Positions 51,558 through 61,215 of a DNA stretch of 64,000 nt are shown here, one piece after another. The translations under genes were made by a program, and so were the position numbers. Position 1 is the first letter of the stretch, and the number at the start of each line of letters is the position of its first letter. The notes under the pieces were generated by a model, which worked only from the letters and a program-made list of their open reading frames with translations, had not been told where the DNA came from and ran no database searches. Origin of the DNA: Burkholderia lata (GTDB lineage: Bacteria; Pseudomonadota; Gammaproteobacteria; Burkholderiales; Burkholderiaceae); contig NZ_CABVQK010000020.1 in the NCBI RefSeq assembly GCF_902499335.1, forward strand, positions 121,595-185,594, given 5' to 3'.

Positions 51558-52556
51558 GTGAAACGTATCCTCATCGTGAAAGTGACGTCGCTCGGCGACG
51601 TTGTCCAGACGCTACCCGTCGTCGCGGATCTGCATCGCGCCTTTCCGGGCGTAACGGTCGACTGGGCGGTGGACGAATCGTGCGCGGAAGTCGTGCGCTG
51701 GCATCCGGGCGTCAGCAATGTCCTTTGCGCGCCGCTGCGCCGTTTCAAGAAGCTGCGCAATCGCGGTGACCTGAAGGCGATCTCGGCGTCGATCGGCGCA
51801 CTGCGGAGGCACCGCTACGATGCGGTGATCGACCTGCACGGCGTCTACAAGAGCGCGATCATTTCGGTGCTGGCGCGCGCTGCGCGCCGCGTCGGCTACC
51901 AGACGAAGGATCTCGGCGAAGCGGGCGCACGCTTCGCGTATTCGCATCGGTTCGGCCCGCGGCCGGACTGCGACGCGTGGCACGGGATGCGCGTGAGCGC
52001 CGGCGAGGCGCTCGGCTACGCGCCAGAGGGTATCGCCACGTACGGCATCGTCCCGCCGCAGGACGTGAACCTGCCGGCGGCCGTGACCGACGGCTCACCG
52101 TTCATGCTGCTGTTCCATGCGACGTCCAACCCCGACAAGAAATGGCCGCCCAACCACTGGGCCGCGCTCGCCACGCAGATGATGGCGCGCGGCGTGCGCG
52201 TGCTGTTGCCGTGGGGATCGGCTGCCGAGCACGACGATGCGCAGGACATCGCCGCGCGCGCGCCGGGGGCGGTCGTGCTGCCCGCGATGACGGTGCGCGA
52301 GCTTGGCGCGGCGCTCGGCCGGGCTGCGCTCGTGGTGGGGGTCGATACGGGGTTCGTGCACATGGCGCACGCGCTGCAGCGGCCGACCGTGATGATTTTC
52401 GTCGCGACGTCGCGGCACCATTGCGGCATCGGCGGCGCACCGAACGCACTGTCGATCGGCGAGCCGGGCACGATGCCGTCGGTCGACGAGGCGCTGGACG
52501 CGATCGATGCGGTCGGCCCGGCCTACGGCGCGCTGCGCGCGCGGCTGACCGCCTGA
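51558..52556 (+). CDS. waaC: Lipopolysaccharide heptosyltransferase I
   Basis: Adds the first L,D-heptose to Kdo of lipid A-core. GTG 51558 gives VKRILIVKVTSLGDVVQTLP, the standard N-terminus with the SLGD motif of GT9 enzymes; an upstream TTG at 51534 is an alternative. The C-terminal nucleotide-sugar domain has FMLLFHATSNPDKKWPPNHW (K-x-W-P motif) and GVDTGFVHMAHALQRPTVMI. About 332 residues, normal for the family. Confidence 0.94.
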   Translation: MKRILIVKVTSLGDVVQTLPVVADLHRAFPGVTVDWAVDESCAEVVRWHPGVSNVLCAPLRRFKKLRNRGDLKAISASIGALRRHRYDAVIDLHGVYKSAIISVLARAARRVGYQTKDLGEAGARFAYSHRFGPRPDCDAWHGMRVSAGEALGYAPEGIATYGIVPPQDVNLPAAVTDGSPFMLLFHATSNPDKKWPPNHWAALATQMMARGVRVLLPWGSAAEHDDAQDIAARAPGAVVLPAMTVRELGAALGRAALVVGVDTGFVHMAHALQRPTVMIFVATSRHHCGIGGAPNALSIGEPGTMPSVDEALDAIDAVGPAYGALRARLTA

Positions 52557-52575
52557 CGAAGCGGGGCGCGGCGGT

Positions 52576-52755
52576 TCAGGCGAGCAGTGCCTCGACCGTG
52601 ATGACGGCGGCAATCGCCGCCAGGTTCGCCAGCAGTGCCTCGAACACGAGGCCGCGCCACGTCTTCGGACGGAAGCGCAGCGCGAGCAGGAGCGCGCCAC
52701 CCAGCGCGAGTGCGAGGATCAGGACAAGATCGGCATTGCCGAGGCGGATGTTCAT
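52576..52755 (-). CDS. Small two-helix membrane protein
   Basis: A 59-residue protein, MNIRLGNADLVLILALALGG, with helix 1 at about 9-27 and helix 2 at about 38-58 (FEALLANLAAIAAVITVEAL), separated by a basic loop RFRPKTWRG. GGAG lies upstream of ATG 52755. It ends convergent with waaC. Hypothetical; the composition and ribosome site support a real gene. Confidence 0.65.
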   Translation of the reverse strand: MNIRLGNADLVLILALALGGALLLALRFRPKTWRGLVFEALLANLAAIAAVITVEALLA

Positions 52756-52858
52756 GGCGGCGGCTCCTTCGGGGCAGGATCCCGGGGCGCGCAGCGGCGC
52801 CCCCGGGATCGAGTATAGGCAGCGCCGGCCGCCGCACAACCCGGGTCGCCCCGGAGTC

Positions 52859-54169
52859 TCAGACGAGCGACGCGTCGCGCGTTTCGCGCATCAGCAGCAC
52901 ACCAATCAGGCTGATTGCTGCAGCAACCGATACATAACCGCCGACCCATGACAGCCCGCCGCGCGCCGCCAGCAGTTGCGCGATATACGGCGCGATCGAC
53001 GCACCGAGGATCCCGCCGAGGTTGTACGCGACGCCCGCGCCCGTATAACGGACGTTGGTCGGGAACAGTTCTGGCAGCAGAGCGCCCATCGGCGCGAACG
53101 TCACGCCCATCAGGAACAGCTCGATCGTCAGGAACAGCGCGACGAGCGGCATCGAGCCGCTGCCGAGCAGCGGCTCCATCGCGAAACCCGACAGCAGGGC
53201 GGCGATCGCACCCACGACGAGTACCGGCTTGCGGCCGAAGCGGTCCGACGCCCAGGCGGAAAGCGGCGTCGCGAGCCCCATGAACACGACCGCGAAGCAC
53301 AGCAGGCCGAGGAAACTCTGGCGCGGAATGTGCAGCGCCGACACGCCGTACGACAGCGAGAACACCGTCGAGATGTAGAACAGCGTGTAGCAGACGACCA
53401 TCGCGAGCGCACCGAGCAGCGTCGGCTGCCAGTGTTGCGTGATGAGTGTCGCGACCGGCACGCGCACGCGCTCGTTGCGATCGAGCGTGGCCTGGAACGC
53501 GGGTGTTTCGGTGATCTTGAGCCGCACGTAGAGGCCGAGCGCGACGAGCACCGCGCTGACCAGGAACGGGATGCGCCAGCCCCAGCTGCGGAACTGCTCG
53601 TCCGACAGCGACAGCGCGAGCGCGAAGAACAGGCCGTTCGACATCAGGAAGCCGACCGAGGGCCCGAGCTGCGGGAACATCCCGAACCAGCCGCGCTTGC
53701 CCTGCGGCGCGTTCTCGGTCGCGAGCAGTGCCGCGCCGCCCCATTCACCGCCGAGGCCGATCCCCTGGCCGAAGCGCAGCACGCACAGCAGCACCGGCGC
53801 GAGCGTGCCGATCGCGTCGTAGCCGGGCACGAAGCCGATCGCGGTGGTGGACACGCCCATCACGAGCAGCGACGCGACGAGCGTCGATTTGCGGCCGATG
53901 CGGTCGCCGAAGTGCCCGAACAGGAACGACCCGATCGGGCGTGCGATGAACGCGATACCGAACGTCACGAACGCGGACAGCGCCTGTGCGGTAGCGGAGC
54001 CATGCGGGAAGAAGACGGGGCCGATGACGAGCGCGGCGGCCGTCGCGTACACGTAGAAATCGTAGAACTCGATCGCGGTGCCGATGAAGCTCGCGAACAC
54101 GATGCGCCGGTGGCTGACGGCGCCGGCCGAACCGGTTGCGTGTGCAACGGTCGGGGGGGATGCGGACAT
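52859..54169 (-). CDS. MFS metabolite:H+ symporter (MHS/ShiA-ProP type)
   Basis: A 436-residue transporter of the MHS family that imports organic acids, shikimate-like compounds or betaines. FIGTAIEFYDFYVYATAAAL at the N-terminus is the family hallmark, and GHFGDRIGRKSTLVASLLVM is the MFS loop motif. GIGLGGEWGGAALLATENAP is the second MHS signature. Twelve helices are evident. ATG 54169 (MSASPPTVAHATG) has GGAGACA upstream. The substrate is unknown. Confidence 0.93.
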   Translation of the reverse strand: MSASPPTVAHATGSAGAVSHRRIVFASFIGTAIEFYDFYVYATAAALVIGPVFFPHGSATAQALSAFVTFGIAFIARPIGSFLFGHFGDRIGRKSTLVASLLVMGVSTTAIGFVPGYDAIGTLAPVLLCVLRFGQGIGLGGEWGGAALLATENAPQGKRGWFGMFPQLGPSVGFLMSNGLFFALALSLSDEQFRSWGWRIPFLVSAVLVALGLYVRLKITETPAFQATLDRNERVRVPVATLITQHWQPTLLGALAMVVCYTLFYISTVFSLSYGVSALHIPRQSFLGLLCFAVVFMGLATPLSAWASDRFGRKPVLVVGAIAALLSGFAMEPLLGSGSMPLVALFLTIELFLMGVTFAPMGALLPELFPTNVRYTGAGVAYNLGGILGASIAPYIAQLLAARGGLSWVGGYVSVAAAISLIGVLLMRETRDASLV

Positions 54170-54462
54170 GGATGTCTCCGTTTTGTCGTTGGGGCGGTCG
54201 GCTGGGCGTGCGGTCGGGCAGGCGGACGCCTGCCGGGGGCAGCCGAGCGGATGAAGCGGTGGCGGCGTGGACGCGCGCCGTGGCGCGGACGTCACTCGCC
54301 GGTCGACGATGGAGACGGGTACGTCGCCGCCGCCCGGTGCCGGCGTGGTCGGCTCGCATGCCGGATGGGGCGCGCGAACGCGCGCGCGGCGTGATGGCCG
54401 CGCGATTGCGGAAAATTATAGCCAGCGCCGCCGCGCACCGGCAATCGCGGGTCGGCGGCCGG

Positions 54463-54954
54463 TCAATCGATCGATTGCGCCTGCGCCGACGCGGTGCTTT
54501 GCAACTGGAAGTGGCCGTCGTCGTTGAAGAGCCAGCCTTCCATCATTTCGAGCCGGCCGTTGCCGTCGAGCAGTCGCGACGGTGGTGGCGGCAGCGGCGC
54601 CGAGCGGCGCAGCGACGCGAGCGCGAGCGCTTCCGCTTCGCGGTCGCCGTTGCTGCGATAGACGGACGCGTTGACGAGCCGGCCGCTGCCATCGACGGTG
54701 AAGGCCACGACGACGAGCGACCGGAGCATCGCCTGCGGCGTGCCGTGCAGCATGCCGGACGGGTTGCGTTCGGCGACACGCTGCGCGACTTCGACGCGGT
54801 ACTGGTCGAGGTTGCCGCTGCGGGTGATCGATGGAATCGTCAGGATCGAATGCAGTGACGGAGGCGGCGTGATCGTGCACGCCGCGAGCATGGCGACGGC
54901 GGCCAGCGCAACTGCACGCAGCCGGTCGACGCGCGGACGGGGAAGGTGGCGCAT
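54463..54954 (-). CDS. Lipoprotein with TonB C-terminal-like domain
   Basis: A 163-residue envelope protein. The N-terminus RLRAVALAAVAMLAACTITP carries a lipobox (LAAC). The C-terminal 80 residues (SLVVVAFTVDGSGRLVNASV, then RSNGDREAEALALASLRRSA) match the TonB C-terminal fold, in which V-x-F-x-V-x-x-x-G-x-x is typical. It is probably a periplasmic energy-transducer-like protein of unknown role. No TonB-dependent receptor gene is adjacent. Confidence 0.8.
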   Translation of the reverse strand: MRHLPRPRVDRLRAVALAAVAMLAACTITPPPSLHSILTIPSITRSGNLDQYRVEVAQRVAERNPSGMLHGTPQAMLRSLVVVAFTVDGSGRLVNASVYRSNGDREAEALALASLRRSAPLPPPPSRLLDGNGRLEMMEGWLFNDDGHFQLQSTASAQAQSID

Positions 54955-55288
54955 GGGAGGCTAGCCAGAAGTGACTATAAAAAAATGATAGGCGCACGGA
55001 CGCGAGCCGATATCGGGAGAAACGCATAACGGGCGATGCCGGACGATGCGATCGCTGATGACGAGCAGGCGTGCAACCGCGCATCGTGATGTGACGTGAC
55101 ATGTGGCAGCACGCTCGAGCGGCTGCCATGCGTGTGCATCCCGGCGTGCGTGTTGCAAGGTTGAAAGAAAGGCACGGAACGCGATTGGCGCGCAGGCACG
55201 TGGCGACGGTCCGGCCGGGCGCGGCGATGGCGGCACGCAGCACCGCTGCCGACGCCCGCGCAATCGTCGGCGATGCGTGCCGCCCGGT
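54955..55288. other. Intergenic region
   Basis: About 330 bases between two minus-strand genes. An AT-rich run (54971-54986) lies just upstream of the TonB-like gene, where its promoter is expected. Nothing else is recognised. Confidence 0.45.
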
Positions 55289-55582
55289 TCAGAAGCCGTG
55301 CGTGACGAGCGACAGGATCGACAGGTCGGGGTGCGTGCCGTCGATGATGCTCTTGCCGATGTGCACGGCTTCGTGGACGGCTTCATCGAGGCTCGCGAAG
55401 CTTTCCTCGCCGTCCGCGTGGAATGGCACCGCGTGGCCGGGCAACGCGGGATTCGCGCCCGGATGGCACACGTAGCCGGTGTAGGTGTAGCGCGTGTCGC
55501 TGCCGGGCACGGTGGCCGGCACGACATGGACCTCGAAGCCTTCGTAATCGACGTGTTCCGTCGGTGTCGACAGTTCGGTCAT
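55289..55582 (-). CDS. Small conserved hypothetical protein
   Basis: A 97-residue acidic cytosolic protein MTELSTPTEHVDYEGFEVHV. The YTYTGYVCHPGANPALPGHA and SFASLDEAVHEAVHIGKSII segments suggest a compact alpha/beta fold as in DUF6723/DUF-type Burkholderia proteins, but I cannot name the family with certainty. ATG 55582 follows GGAGATCGCC. It stands alone. Confidence 0.75.
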   Translation of the reverse strand: MTELSTPTEHVDYEGFEVHVVPATVPGSDTRYTYTGYVCHPGANPALPGHAVPFHADGEESFASLDEAVHEAVHIGKSIIDGTHPDLSILSLVTHGF

Positions 55583-55824
55583 GGCGATCTCCGTGTACCG
55601 CACGCAGGGGTGGCGCGCGCGGCATCGAGTACGCGGCGGCGGTCGTGTCGCCGTGTTGATCGAATTCTAGGTGATCGGGCGGCCGGAGGGGAGGCTTCCG
55701 GCGCGGTGCGGCGCGGTGCGGCGCGACGGCGGGCCGCCGCCCGTACCCGCGGCTCAACTGCCGCGCGGGCCCCGGCACGAACGCACGTGCCGTTGCGACG
55801 GACGGGTTCGCGCGCGGCGCTGCA

Positions 55825-56220
55825 TCATTGTTTGCAGCGTGCGTCCTTGCGTTGCACGACGATGATTACCGGGTATTTCTGGCCGTGATCGAGCTCAACG
55901 CGCGCCACGACGGTCAGCGTCGCTGGATCGGAATCGTCGTACACGCTGACCTGTTCGTTCCGGAGATAGGTCACGCCGGTGCAGTTCGATGTGCGTCCGT
56001 CGTCGCCCACCTTGCACTGGAGGTCGTTGTCCTTCACGTAGTTGTAGGGTGACGGGCTCGCGAGGTATTCGCTCAGGCCGCGCGGCGAGCCGCCGACGCC
56101 GGTTACGTAGGCGATCGCGCACGACGCTTGCGCGTCGCTGCCGGAGGCGGTGTCGGCCGTCGCCTGCGTGCTGACGGTAACCAGCAGCGCGGCGAGCGAC
56201 GAAACGATGAAGGGCTTCAT
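55825..56220 (-). CDS. Exported hypothetical protein
   Basis: A 131-residue secreted protein. MKPFIVSSLAALLVTVSTQA is a signal peptide, with cleavage near ATA|DTASG. Mature cysteines (in ASCAIAYVTG, DLQCKVG, SNCTGVTY, DARCKQ) could form two disulphides in the periplasm. The C-terminal strand-rich part has VARVELDHGQKYPVIIVVQR. No family is recognised. The start is set by the signal peptide. Confidence 0.78.
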   Translation of the reverse strand: MKPFIVSSLAALLVTVSTQATADTASGSDAQASCAIAYVTGVGGSPRGLSEYLASPSPYNYVKDNDLQCKVGDDGRTSNCTGVTYLRNEQVSVYDDSDPATLTVVARVELDHGQKYPVIIVVQRKDARCKQ

Positions 56221-56316
56221 GACGTGGGTTTCCCGTTTCGCGAATCGGAGCGCCGGATTGTAACGGCATCCGGCGTGACGCGTCGGAACGTGGGGGAAGG
56301 GCGTGCGGGGGCCAAC

Positions 56317-56350
56317 AAAAAACCCCGTCATTCGGTGAATGGACGGGGTT
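56317..56350 (-). terminator. Terminator of tRNA-Ser(TGA)
   Basis: On the minus strand AACCCCGTCC / GACGGGGTT stem followed by TTTTT, directly after the tRNA. Confidence 0.88.
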
Positions 56351-56362
56351 TGGCGAACTTCC

Positions 56363-56450
56363 TGGCGGAAGCGGTGAGATTCGAACTCACGGACAGTTTC
56401 CCGTCGCCGGTTTTCAAGACCGGTGCCTTAAACCGCTCGGCCACGCTTCC
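56363..56450 (-). tRNA. tRNA-Ser (anticodon TGA)
   Basis: Reads GGAAGCGTGGCCGAGCGG on the minus strand, with the anticodon arm CCGGTCTTGAAAACCGG, a long variable arm and T-arm GAGTTCGAATCTC, ending GCTTCCGCCA. Confidence 0.97.
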
Positions 56451-56494
56451 ACACGAGGCGGCATTGTAACCGAAATGCCGCGATGGTCATTCCT

Positions 56495-57709
56495 TCACTC
56501 GTCGCGCAGGAACAATTCCTGCAGGTCGTTGAGGAAACGCTGGCCGAGCGGCGTCGGTGCGATCTGCGCGAAATCGCGCGCGATCAGCCCGCGCCGTTCC
56601 GCTTCCTGCAGCGCCGGCTCGATCGTGCTCATCGGCAGGCCGGTGCGTTCGGCGAAGCTGTGCACGGGGAAGCCCTCGACGAGCCGCAGCGTGTTCAGCA
56701 TGAACTCGAACGGCAGGTCGCGTGCGCCGACTTCACGCTCCTCCTGCACGGCCGTGCCGGCCATCGCCTGCTCGATGAAAGTGGCCGGATGCTTGTAGCG
56801 TGCCTGCCGCAGGATCCGGTTCGGGAACGACAGCTTCGTGTGCGCGCCCGCACCGATCCCGAGATAGTCGCCGAAGCGCCAGTAGTTCAGGTTGTGCTTG
56901 CACTGATGATTCGGCTTCGCATACGCGGAAACTTCGTAGCGCCCGTAACCGGCCTCGGCCGTACGCGCGTGGATCCATTCCTGCATGTCGGCCGATGCGT
57001 CGTCGTCGGGCACGACCGGCGGGAACTTCGCGAACAGCGTATTCGGCTCGAGCGTCAGGTGATACAGCGACAGATGCGGCGGCGCGTACGACAGCGCGGT
57101 CTCGATGTCGGTACGGCATTCGTCGAGCGTCTGGTTCGGCAGCGCGAACATCAGGTCGAGGTTGAAGTTGTCGAAATTCTTCGCGGCGATCTCGACGGCC
57201 GCGCGCGCCTGCGCGGTGTCGTGAATCCGGCCGAGCGCCTTCAGGTGCGTCTCGTTGAAGCTCTGGATGCCGACCGACAGGCGATTCACGCCGCTCGCGC
57301 GGAACTGCGTGAACTTCGCGGCCTCGAACGTGCCCGGATTCGCCTCGAGCGTGATTTCGGCATCGGCGTCGAGCGGCAGCAGCGCGCGCACGTCGGACAG
57401 CATCCGGTCGAGGCCGGCTGCCGACAGCAGGCTCGGCGTGCCGCCGCCGATGAACACCGTATGCACCTGCCGGCCCCACACGAGCGGCAGCGCCTGCTCG
57501 AGATCGGCCCGCAGCGCGTCGAGATACTCGGTTTCCGGAAACCGTTCACCCTTCCACTCGTGCGAGTTGAAATCGCAGTACGGGCACTTGCGTACGCACC
57601 ACGGGAAGTGCACGTACAGCGCGAGCGGCGGCAGCGACGTGAGCCGCACCTGGCCGGGCGACGTGAAGGTCGCGACGACGCGCGCGCCGGTTTCCGCGGC
57701 CTGGCTCAT
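56495..57709 (-). CDS. hemW: Heme chaperone HemW (radical SAM)
   Basis: A 404-residue radical-SAM protein related to oxygen-independent coproporphyrinogen III oxidase, now viewed as a heme-delivery chaperone. LALYVHFPWCVRKCPYCDFN gives the C-x3-C-x2-C cluster site, with the Phe-Asn/Ser after the third Cys typical of HemW where true HemN has another Cys. TVFIGGGTPSLLSAAGLDRM and VNRLSVGIQSFNETHLKALG follow. It ends the rph-rdgB-hemW operon, 34 bases after rdgB. Confidence 0.93.
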   Translation of the reverse strand: MSQAAETGARVVATFTSPGQVRLTSLPPLALYVHFPWCVRKCPYCDFNSHEWKGERFPETEYLDALRADLEQALPLVWGRQVHTVFIGGGTPSLLSAAGLDRMLSDVRALLPLDADAEITLEANPGTFEAAKFTQFRASGVNRLSVGIQSFNETHLKALGRIHDTAQARAAVEIAAKNFDNFNLDLMFALPNQTLDECRTDIETALSYAPPHLSLYHLTLEPNTLFAKFPPVVPDDDASADMQEWIHARTAEAGYGRYEVSAYAKPNHQCKHNLNYWRFGDYLGIGAGAHTKLSFPNRILRQARYKHPATFIEQAMAGTAVQEEREVGARDLPFEFMLNTLRLVEGFPVHSFAERTGLPMSTIEPALQEAERRGLIARDFAQIAPTPLGQRFLNDLQELFLRDE

Positions 57710-57743
57710 GCAACCTCCGTTGGCGAACGGGTATCGGGCGTGC

Positions 57744-58370
57744 TCATGCTTCCTCCGCGAGCCGCGCCAGCAGCGCCTTCAGCGCCAGCGCGCGATGGCT
57801 GTGCGTGTTCTTCACGGCTGGCTCGAGTTCCGCGGCCGTCGCGCCGAGCGACGGCAGGTAGAAATACGGGTCGTAGCCGAATCCGTGCTCGCCGCGCGGC
57901 GTGTCGACGATCTCGCCCGCCCAGCGCCCTTCGGCGAACAGCGGCTCGGGGTCGTCCGCATGGCGCACGAGCGCGAGCACGCAGCAATAGTATGCGCGCC
58001 GGTCGTCGACGCCGCGCAGCTGCTCGACGAGATACGCGTTGTTCGCCGCGTCGCCCTTGTCGCGGCCCGCGCGCTGCGCGTAGCGCGCCGAATAGACGCC
58101 CGGCGCGCCGCGCAGCACGCGCACGCACAGGCCGGAATCGTCGGCGATCGCCGGCAGCCCGGTGAGCCGCGACGCGTGGCGTGCCTTCGTCAGCGCATTC
58201 TCGATGAAGGTGCCGAACGGCTCTTCCGCTTCCGGCACGGCAAGGTCGCCCTGCGGGACGATCTCGATGCCGACCGTCGAGAACAGCGCGGTGAATTCGC
58301 GCAGCTTGCCGGCGTTGTTCGACGCGAGAACGATGCGCGACAGCGGGGCGATGGTGTGGTCGTCCGGCAT
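57744..58370 (-). CDS. rdgB: XTP/dITP pyrophosphatase (RdgB/HAM1)
   Basis: A house-cleaning enzyme that removes deaminated purine nucleotides. It is 208 residues long. RIVLASNNAGKLREFTALFS is the HAM1 N-terminal nucleotide loop, LPAIADDSGLCVRVLRGAPG carries the catalytic Asp pair, and GEHGFGYDPYFYLPSLGATA is the second signature. It sits directly downstream of rph with almost no gap. Confidence 0.96.
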   Translation of the reverse strand: MPDDHTIAPLSRIVLASNNAGKLREFTALFSTVGIEIVPQGDLAVPEAEEPFGTFIENALTKARHASRLTGLPAIADDSGLCVRVLRGAPGVYSARYAQRAGRDKGDAANNAYLVEQLRGVDDRRAYYCCVLALVRHADDPEPLFAEGRWAGEIVDTPRGEHGFGYDPYFYLPSLGATAAELEPAVKNTHSHRALALKALLARLAEEA

Positions 58371-58371
58371 G

Positions 58372-59103
58372 TCAGGCGCCCAGCACGTCTTTCTGAAGCT
58401 GCACGAGCTCGGCGATCCCGCCTTGCGCGAGGTCGAGCAGCGCGTTCATCTCGGCGCGCGAGAACGGCACGCCTTCGGCCGTACCCTGGACTTCGACAAA
58501 GCCGCCGGCACCCGTCATCACGACGTTCATGTCGGTGTCGCACTGCGAATCTTCCGCGTAATCGAGGTCGAGCACGGGTGCGCCTTCGTACACGCCGACC
58601 GAGATCGCGGCGACGTGGTCGGTGATCGGCGAGCGCGTGAGCTTGCCGGCCGCGATCAGCTTCGACACGGCGTCGTGAGCGGCGACGAACGCGCCGGTGA
58701 TGCTCGCCGTGCGCGTGCCGCCGTCGGCCTGGATCACGTCGCAGTCGATGTGGATCGTGCGCGGGCCGAGCGCCTCGAGGTCGAACACCGCGCGCAGCGC
58801 GCGACCGATCAGGCGCTGAATTTCCTGCGTGCGGCCGGTCTGCTTGCCGCGAGCGGCTTCGCGGTCGCTGCGCGTGTGCGTCGCACGCGGCAGCATCCCG
58901 TACTCGGCGGTCAGCCAGCCTTGCCCGCGGTCGCGCAGGAAGTCGGGCACGCGTTCGGAGACGCTCGCGGTGCAAAGCACCTTGGTGTCGCCGAATTCGA
59001 CCAGCACCGAGCCTTCGGCATGTTTCGTGTAGTGGCGCGTAAGGGCGACCTTGCGCAGTTCGTCGGCGCGGCGGCCGCTCGGGCGGGAAACGGAGGACGT
59101 CAT
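58372..59103 (-). CDS. rph: Ribonuclease PH
   Basis: A phosphorolytic 3'-5' exonuclease that trims tRNA 3' ends. The 243-residue protein contains RRADELRKVALTRHYTKHAE, GSVLVEFGDTKVLCTASVSE, RTIHIDCDVIQADGGTRTAS and DLDYAEDSQCDTDMNVVMTG, the aspartates of the active site. It heads the rph-rdgB-hemW operon and is divergent from yicC. Confidence 0.97.
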   Translation of the reverse strand: MTSSVSRPSGRRADELRKVALTRHYTKHAEGSVLVEFGDTKVLCTASVSERVPDFLRDRGQGWLTAEYGMLPRATHTRSDREAARGKQTGRTQEIQRLIGRALRAVFDLEALGPRTIHIDCDVIQADGGTRTASITGAFVAAHDAVSKLIAAGKLTRSPITDHVAAISVGVYEGAPVLDLDYAEDSQCDTDMNVVMTGAGGFVEVQGTAEGVPFSRAEMNALLDLAQGGIAELVQLQKDVLGA

Positions 59104-59276
59104 GTGGGAATCGCGGAACGAGAGGAAACCCCGATTTTAGCGCCGAACGGCGGGCGTGCCCGGCGGGGTGGTCCGCAAAAATGGGATAATGCGCGCTTCC
59201 CGCCCCGCGCTTTACGATGCGCCGGGCGCCTCGACATATCCCCGCCCGAGAGGGCACCCAGACGGCGAGACGAACC

Positions 59277-60200
59277 ATGATCTACAGCATGACGGGCTAC
59301 GCGAGCGCGACGCGCGAACTCGCGACGGCCACCGGCAACGGCGGCACCAGCGTGTCGGTCGAACTGCGCACCGTGAACTCGCGCTTCCTCGACCTGAATT
59401 TCCGGATGCCGGACGACGTGCGCGCGTGCGAACCCGCGCTGCGCGAAATGCTGATGAACAAGCTGTCGCGCGGCAAGGTCGACATCCGGATCAACCTGCA
59501 GCGCGGCGAGCAGAGCATCGGCGCGGGCGCGCTGAACCAGTCCGCGCTCGGCCAGCTCGCCGATCTCGAGCGCTCGGTGCTCGACACGTTCCCGGGCGTC
59601 GGCCGCCTGCGCGCGGGCGAGATCCTGCGCTGGCCCGGCGTGATCGCCGAGAGCGGCGTGTCGGCGGAAGCGATCCGCGATGCGGTGCTCGCGTGCGGCA
59701 AGGAAGCGATCGGCGAGCTCGTCGTCGTGCGTTCGCGCGAAGGCGCGCAGCTGGCGACGATGCTGCTGTCGAACGTCACCGAGATGGAAGCGATCGTCGC
59801 GCGCATCACGCCGCTCGTGCCGGAGCTGATCGCCAAACATCAGCAGAAGATCGTCGAACGGCTGCAGGAAGCGCTCGGCATCGCGGCGCCCGAAGGCAGC
59901 TCGACGATCGTCACGCGCGAGGAAGCCGCGGAGCGCATTCGTCAGGAAGTGACGATGTACGGGATCCGGATCGACATCGCGGAAGAGCTGTCGCGGCTCA
60001 CCGCGCACCTGAACGAAACGCGTCACGTGATCGAGAAGGGCGGCCGCGTCGGCAAGCGTCTCGACTTCATGATGCAGGAGCTGAATCGAGAAGCAAACAC
60101 GCTCGGCTCGAAGGCGGCGGCGAAGGAACTCGCCGACGCATCGATGGCGCTCAAGCTGTTGATCGAGCAGATGCGTGAGCAAGTGCAAAACCTGGAGTAA
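59277..60200 (+). CDS. yicC: YicC family endoribonuclease
   Basis: A 307-residue protein of the YicC/YloC family, shown in enterobacteria to be an endoribonuclease acting on small RNAs. MIYSMTGYASATRELATATG is the family N-terminus (SMTGY/F). The C-terminal helical part has TRHVIEKGGRVGKRLDFMMQ and ELNREANTLGSKA, both strongly conserved. It starts the plus-strand run yicC-gmk-rpoZ-spoT, with gmk six bases downstream. Confidence 0.94.
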   Translation: MIYSMTGYASATRELATATGNGGTSVSVELRTVNSRFLDLNFRMPDDVRACEPALREMLMNKLSRGKVDIRINLQRGEQSIGAGALNQSALGQLADLERSVLDTFPGVGRLRAGEILRWPGVIAESGVSAEAIRDAVLACGKEAIGELVVVRSREGAQLATMLLSNVTEMEAIVARITPLVPELIAKHQQKIVERLQEALGIAAPEGSSTIVTREEAAERIRQEVTMYGIRIDIAEELSRLTAHLNETRHVIEKGGRVGKRLDFMMQELNREANTLGSKAAAKELADASMALKLLIEQMREQVQNLE

Positions 60201-60206
60201 AGCAAC

Positions 60207-60890
60207 ATGACGGAATCTACCCGCGACGCGCACGTGTCGCATTCGCTGCACGGCGGCGTCTATCCCGGCAACCTGTTCATGGTCATCGCGCCGTCGGGCG
60301 CCGGCAAGTCGACGCTCGTGAATGCGCTGCTGTCGAAGGACCACGACATCTGCCTGTCGATCTCGTACACGACGCGCAAGCCGCGCCCGGGCGAACAGGA
60401 CGGCCGGCACTATCACTTCACGACGGTCGAGGATTTCCGCACGCGTCACGCGGCGCACGAATTCCTCGAGAGCGCGGAAGTGCACGGCAACTACTACGGC
60501 ACGTCGCGCGTCTGGATCGAAGAGCAGATGAAGAACGGCCACGACGTGCTGCTCGAGATCGACTGGCAGGGCGCGCTGCAGGTGAAGAAGCAGTTCCGCA
60601 ACGCGGTCGGCATCTTCATCCTGCCGCCGTCGCTCGACGCGCTCGAGGAGCGCCTGAAGAAGCGCGGCCAGGACGAACCGAACGTGATCACGCGCCGCCT
60701 GCTGGCCGCCGGCAGCGAGATCGCGCACGCGTCGGAAGCGGAATACGTGGTGATCAACGAGAATTTCGAGCGTGCGCTCGCGGAGCTCGAATGCATCGTC
60801 GCGGCCACGCGCCTGCGCTTTGCTTCGCAGTACGCGCGACACACGGAGCTGTTCATCGAGCTCGGCATCCATCTGCCCCACGCGGAATGA
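60207..60890 (+). CDS. gmk: Guanylate kinase
   Basis: Phosphorylates GMP to GDP. It is 227 residues long. The P-loop is MVIAPSGAGKSTLVNALLSK (about residues 23-42), and the GMP site is SISYTTRKPRPGEQDGRHYH. The VLLEIDWQGALQVKK segment follows. It lies between yicC and rpoZ, consistent with control of the GTP pool beside spoT. Confidence 0.97.
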   Translation: MTESTRDAHVSHSLHGGVYPGNLFMVIAPSGAGKSTLVNALLSKDHDICLSISYTTRKPRPGEQDGRHYHFTTVEDFRTRHAAHEFLESAEVHGNYYGTSRVWIEEQMKNGHDVLLEIDWQGALQVKKQFRNAVGIFILPPSLDALEERLKKRGQDEPNVITRRLLAAGSEIAHASEAEYVVINENFERALAELECIVAATRLRFASQYARHTELFIELGIHLPHAE

Positions 60891-60948
60891 CGCGGGGGAC
60901 GAGGGACATAAGGTAGAATAAGGACTATATTCAGAAGGAATTACCAAC

Positions 60949-61152
60949 ATGGCTCGCATTACCGTCGAAGACTGCCTGAAGCAAATCCCGAACCGCTTCG
61001 AACTGGCGCTCGCCGCCACCTATCGCGCGCGGCAGCTCGCGCAAGGCCATACGCCGAAGATCGAAAGCCGCGACAAGCCGACCGTCGTCGCGCTGCGCGA
61101 AATCGCTGCCGGCCAGGTCGGCGTCGAGATGCTGAAGAAGGTGCCGGTGTAA
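60949..61152 (+). CDS. rpoZ: RNA polymerase omega subunit
   Basis: A 67-residue subunit that aids folding of the beta' subunit and takes part in the ppGpp site. [20 protein letters not shown], then [20 protein letters not shown] and [20 protein letters not shown] are the full-length conserved pattern. AGAAGGAA precedes the ATG. It lies upstream of spoT, the common proteobacterial order. Confidence 0.98.
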
Positions 61153-61215
61153 CGCGCATCCGGCCCGTTCCAGCCATGTAATCCACGCGCGCAACGACTC
61201 GACCTGGAGGCGAAT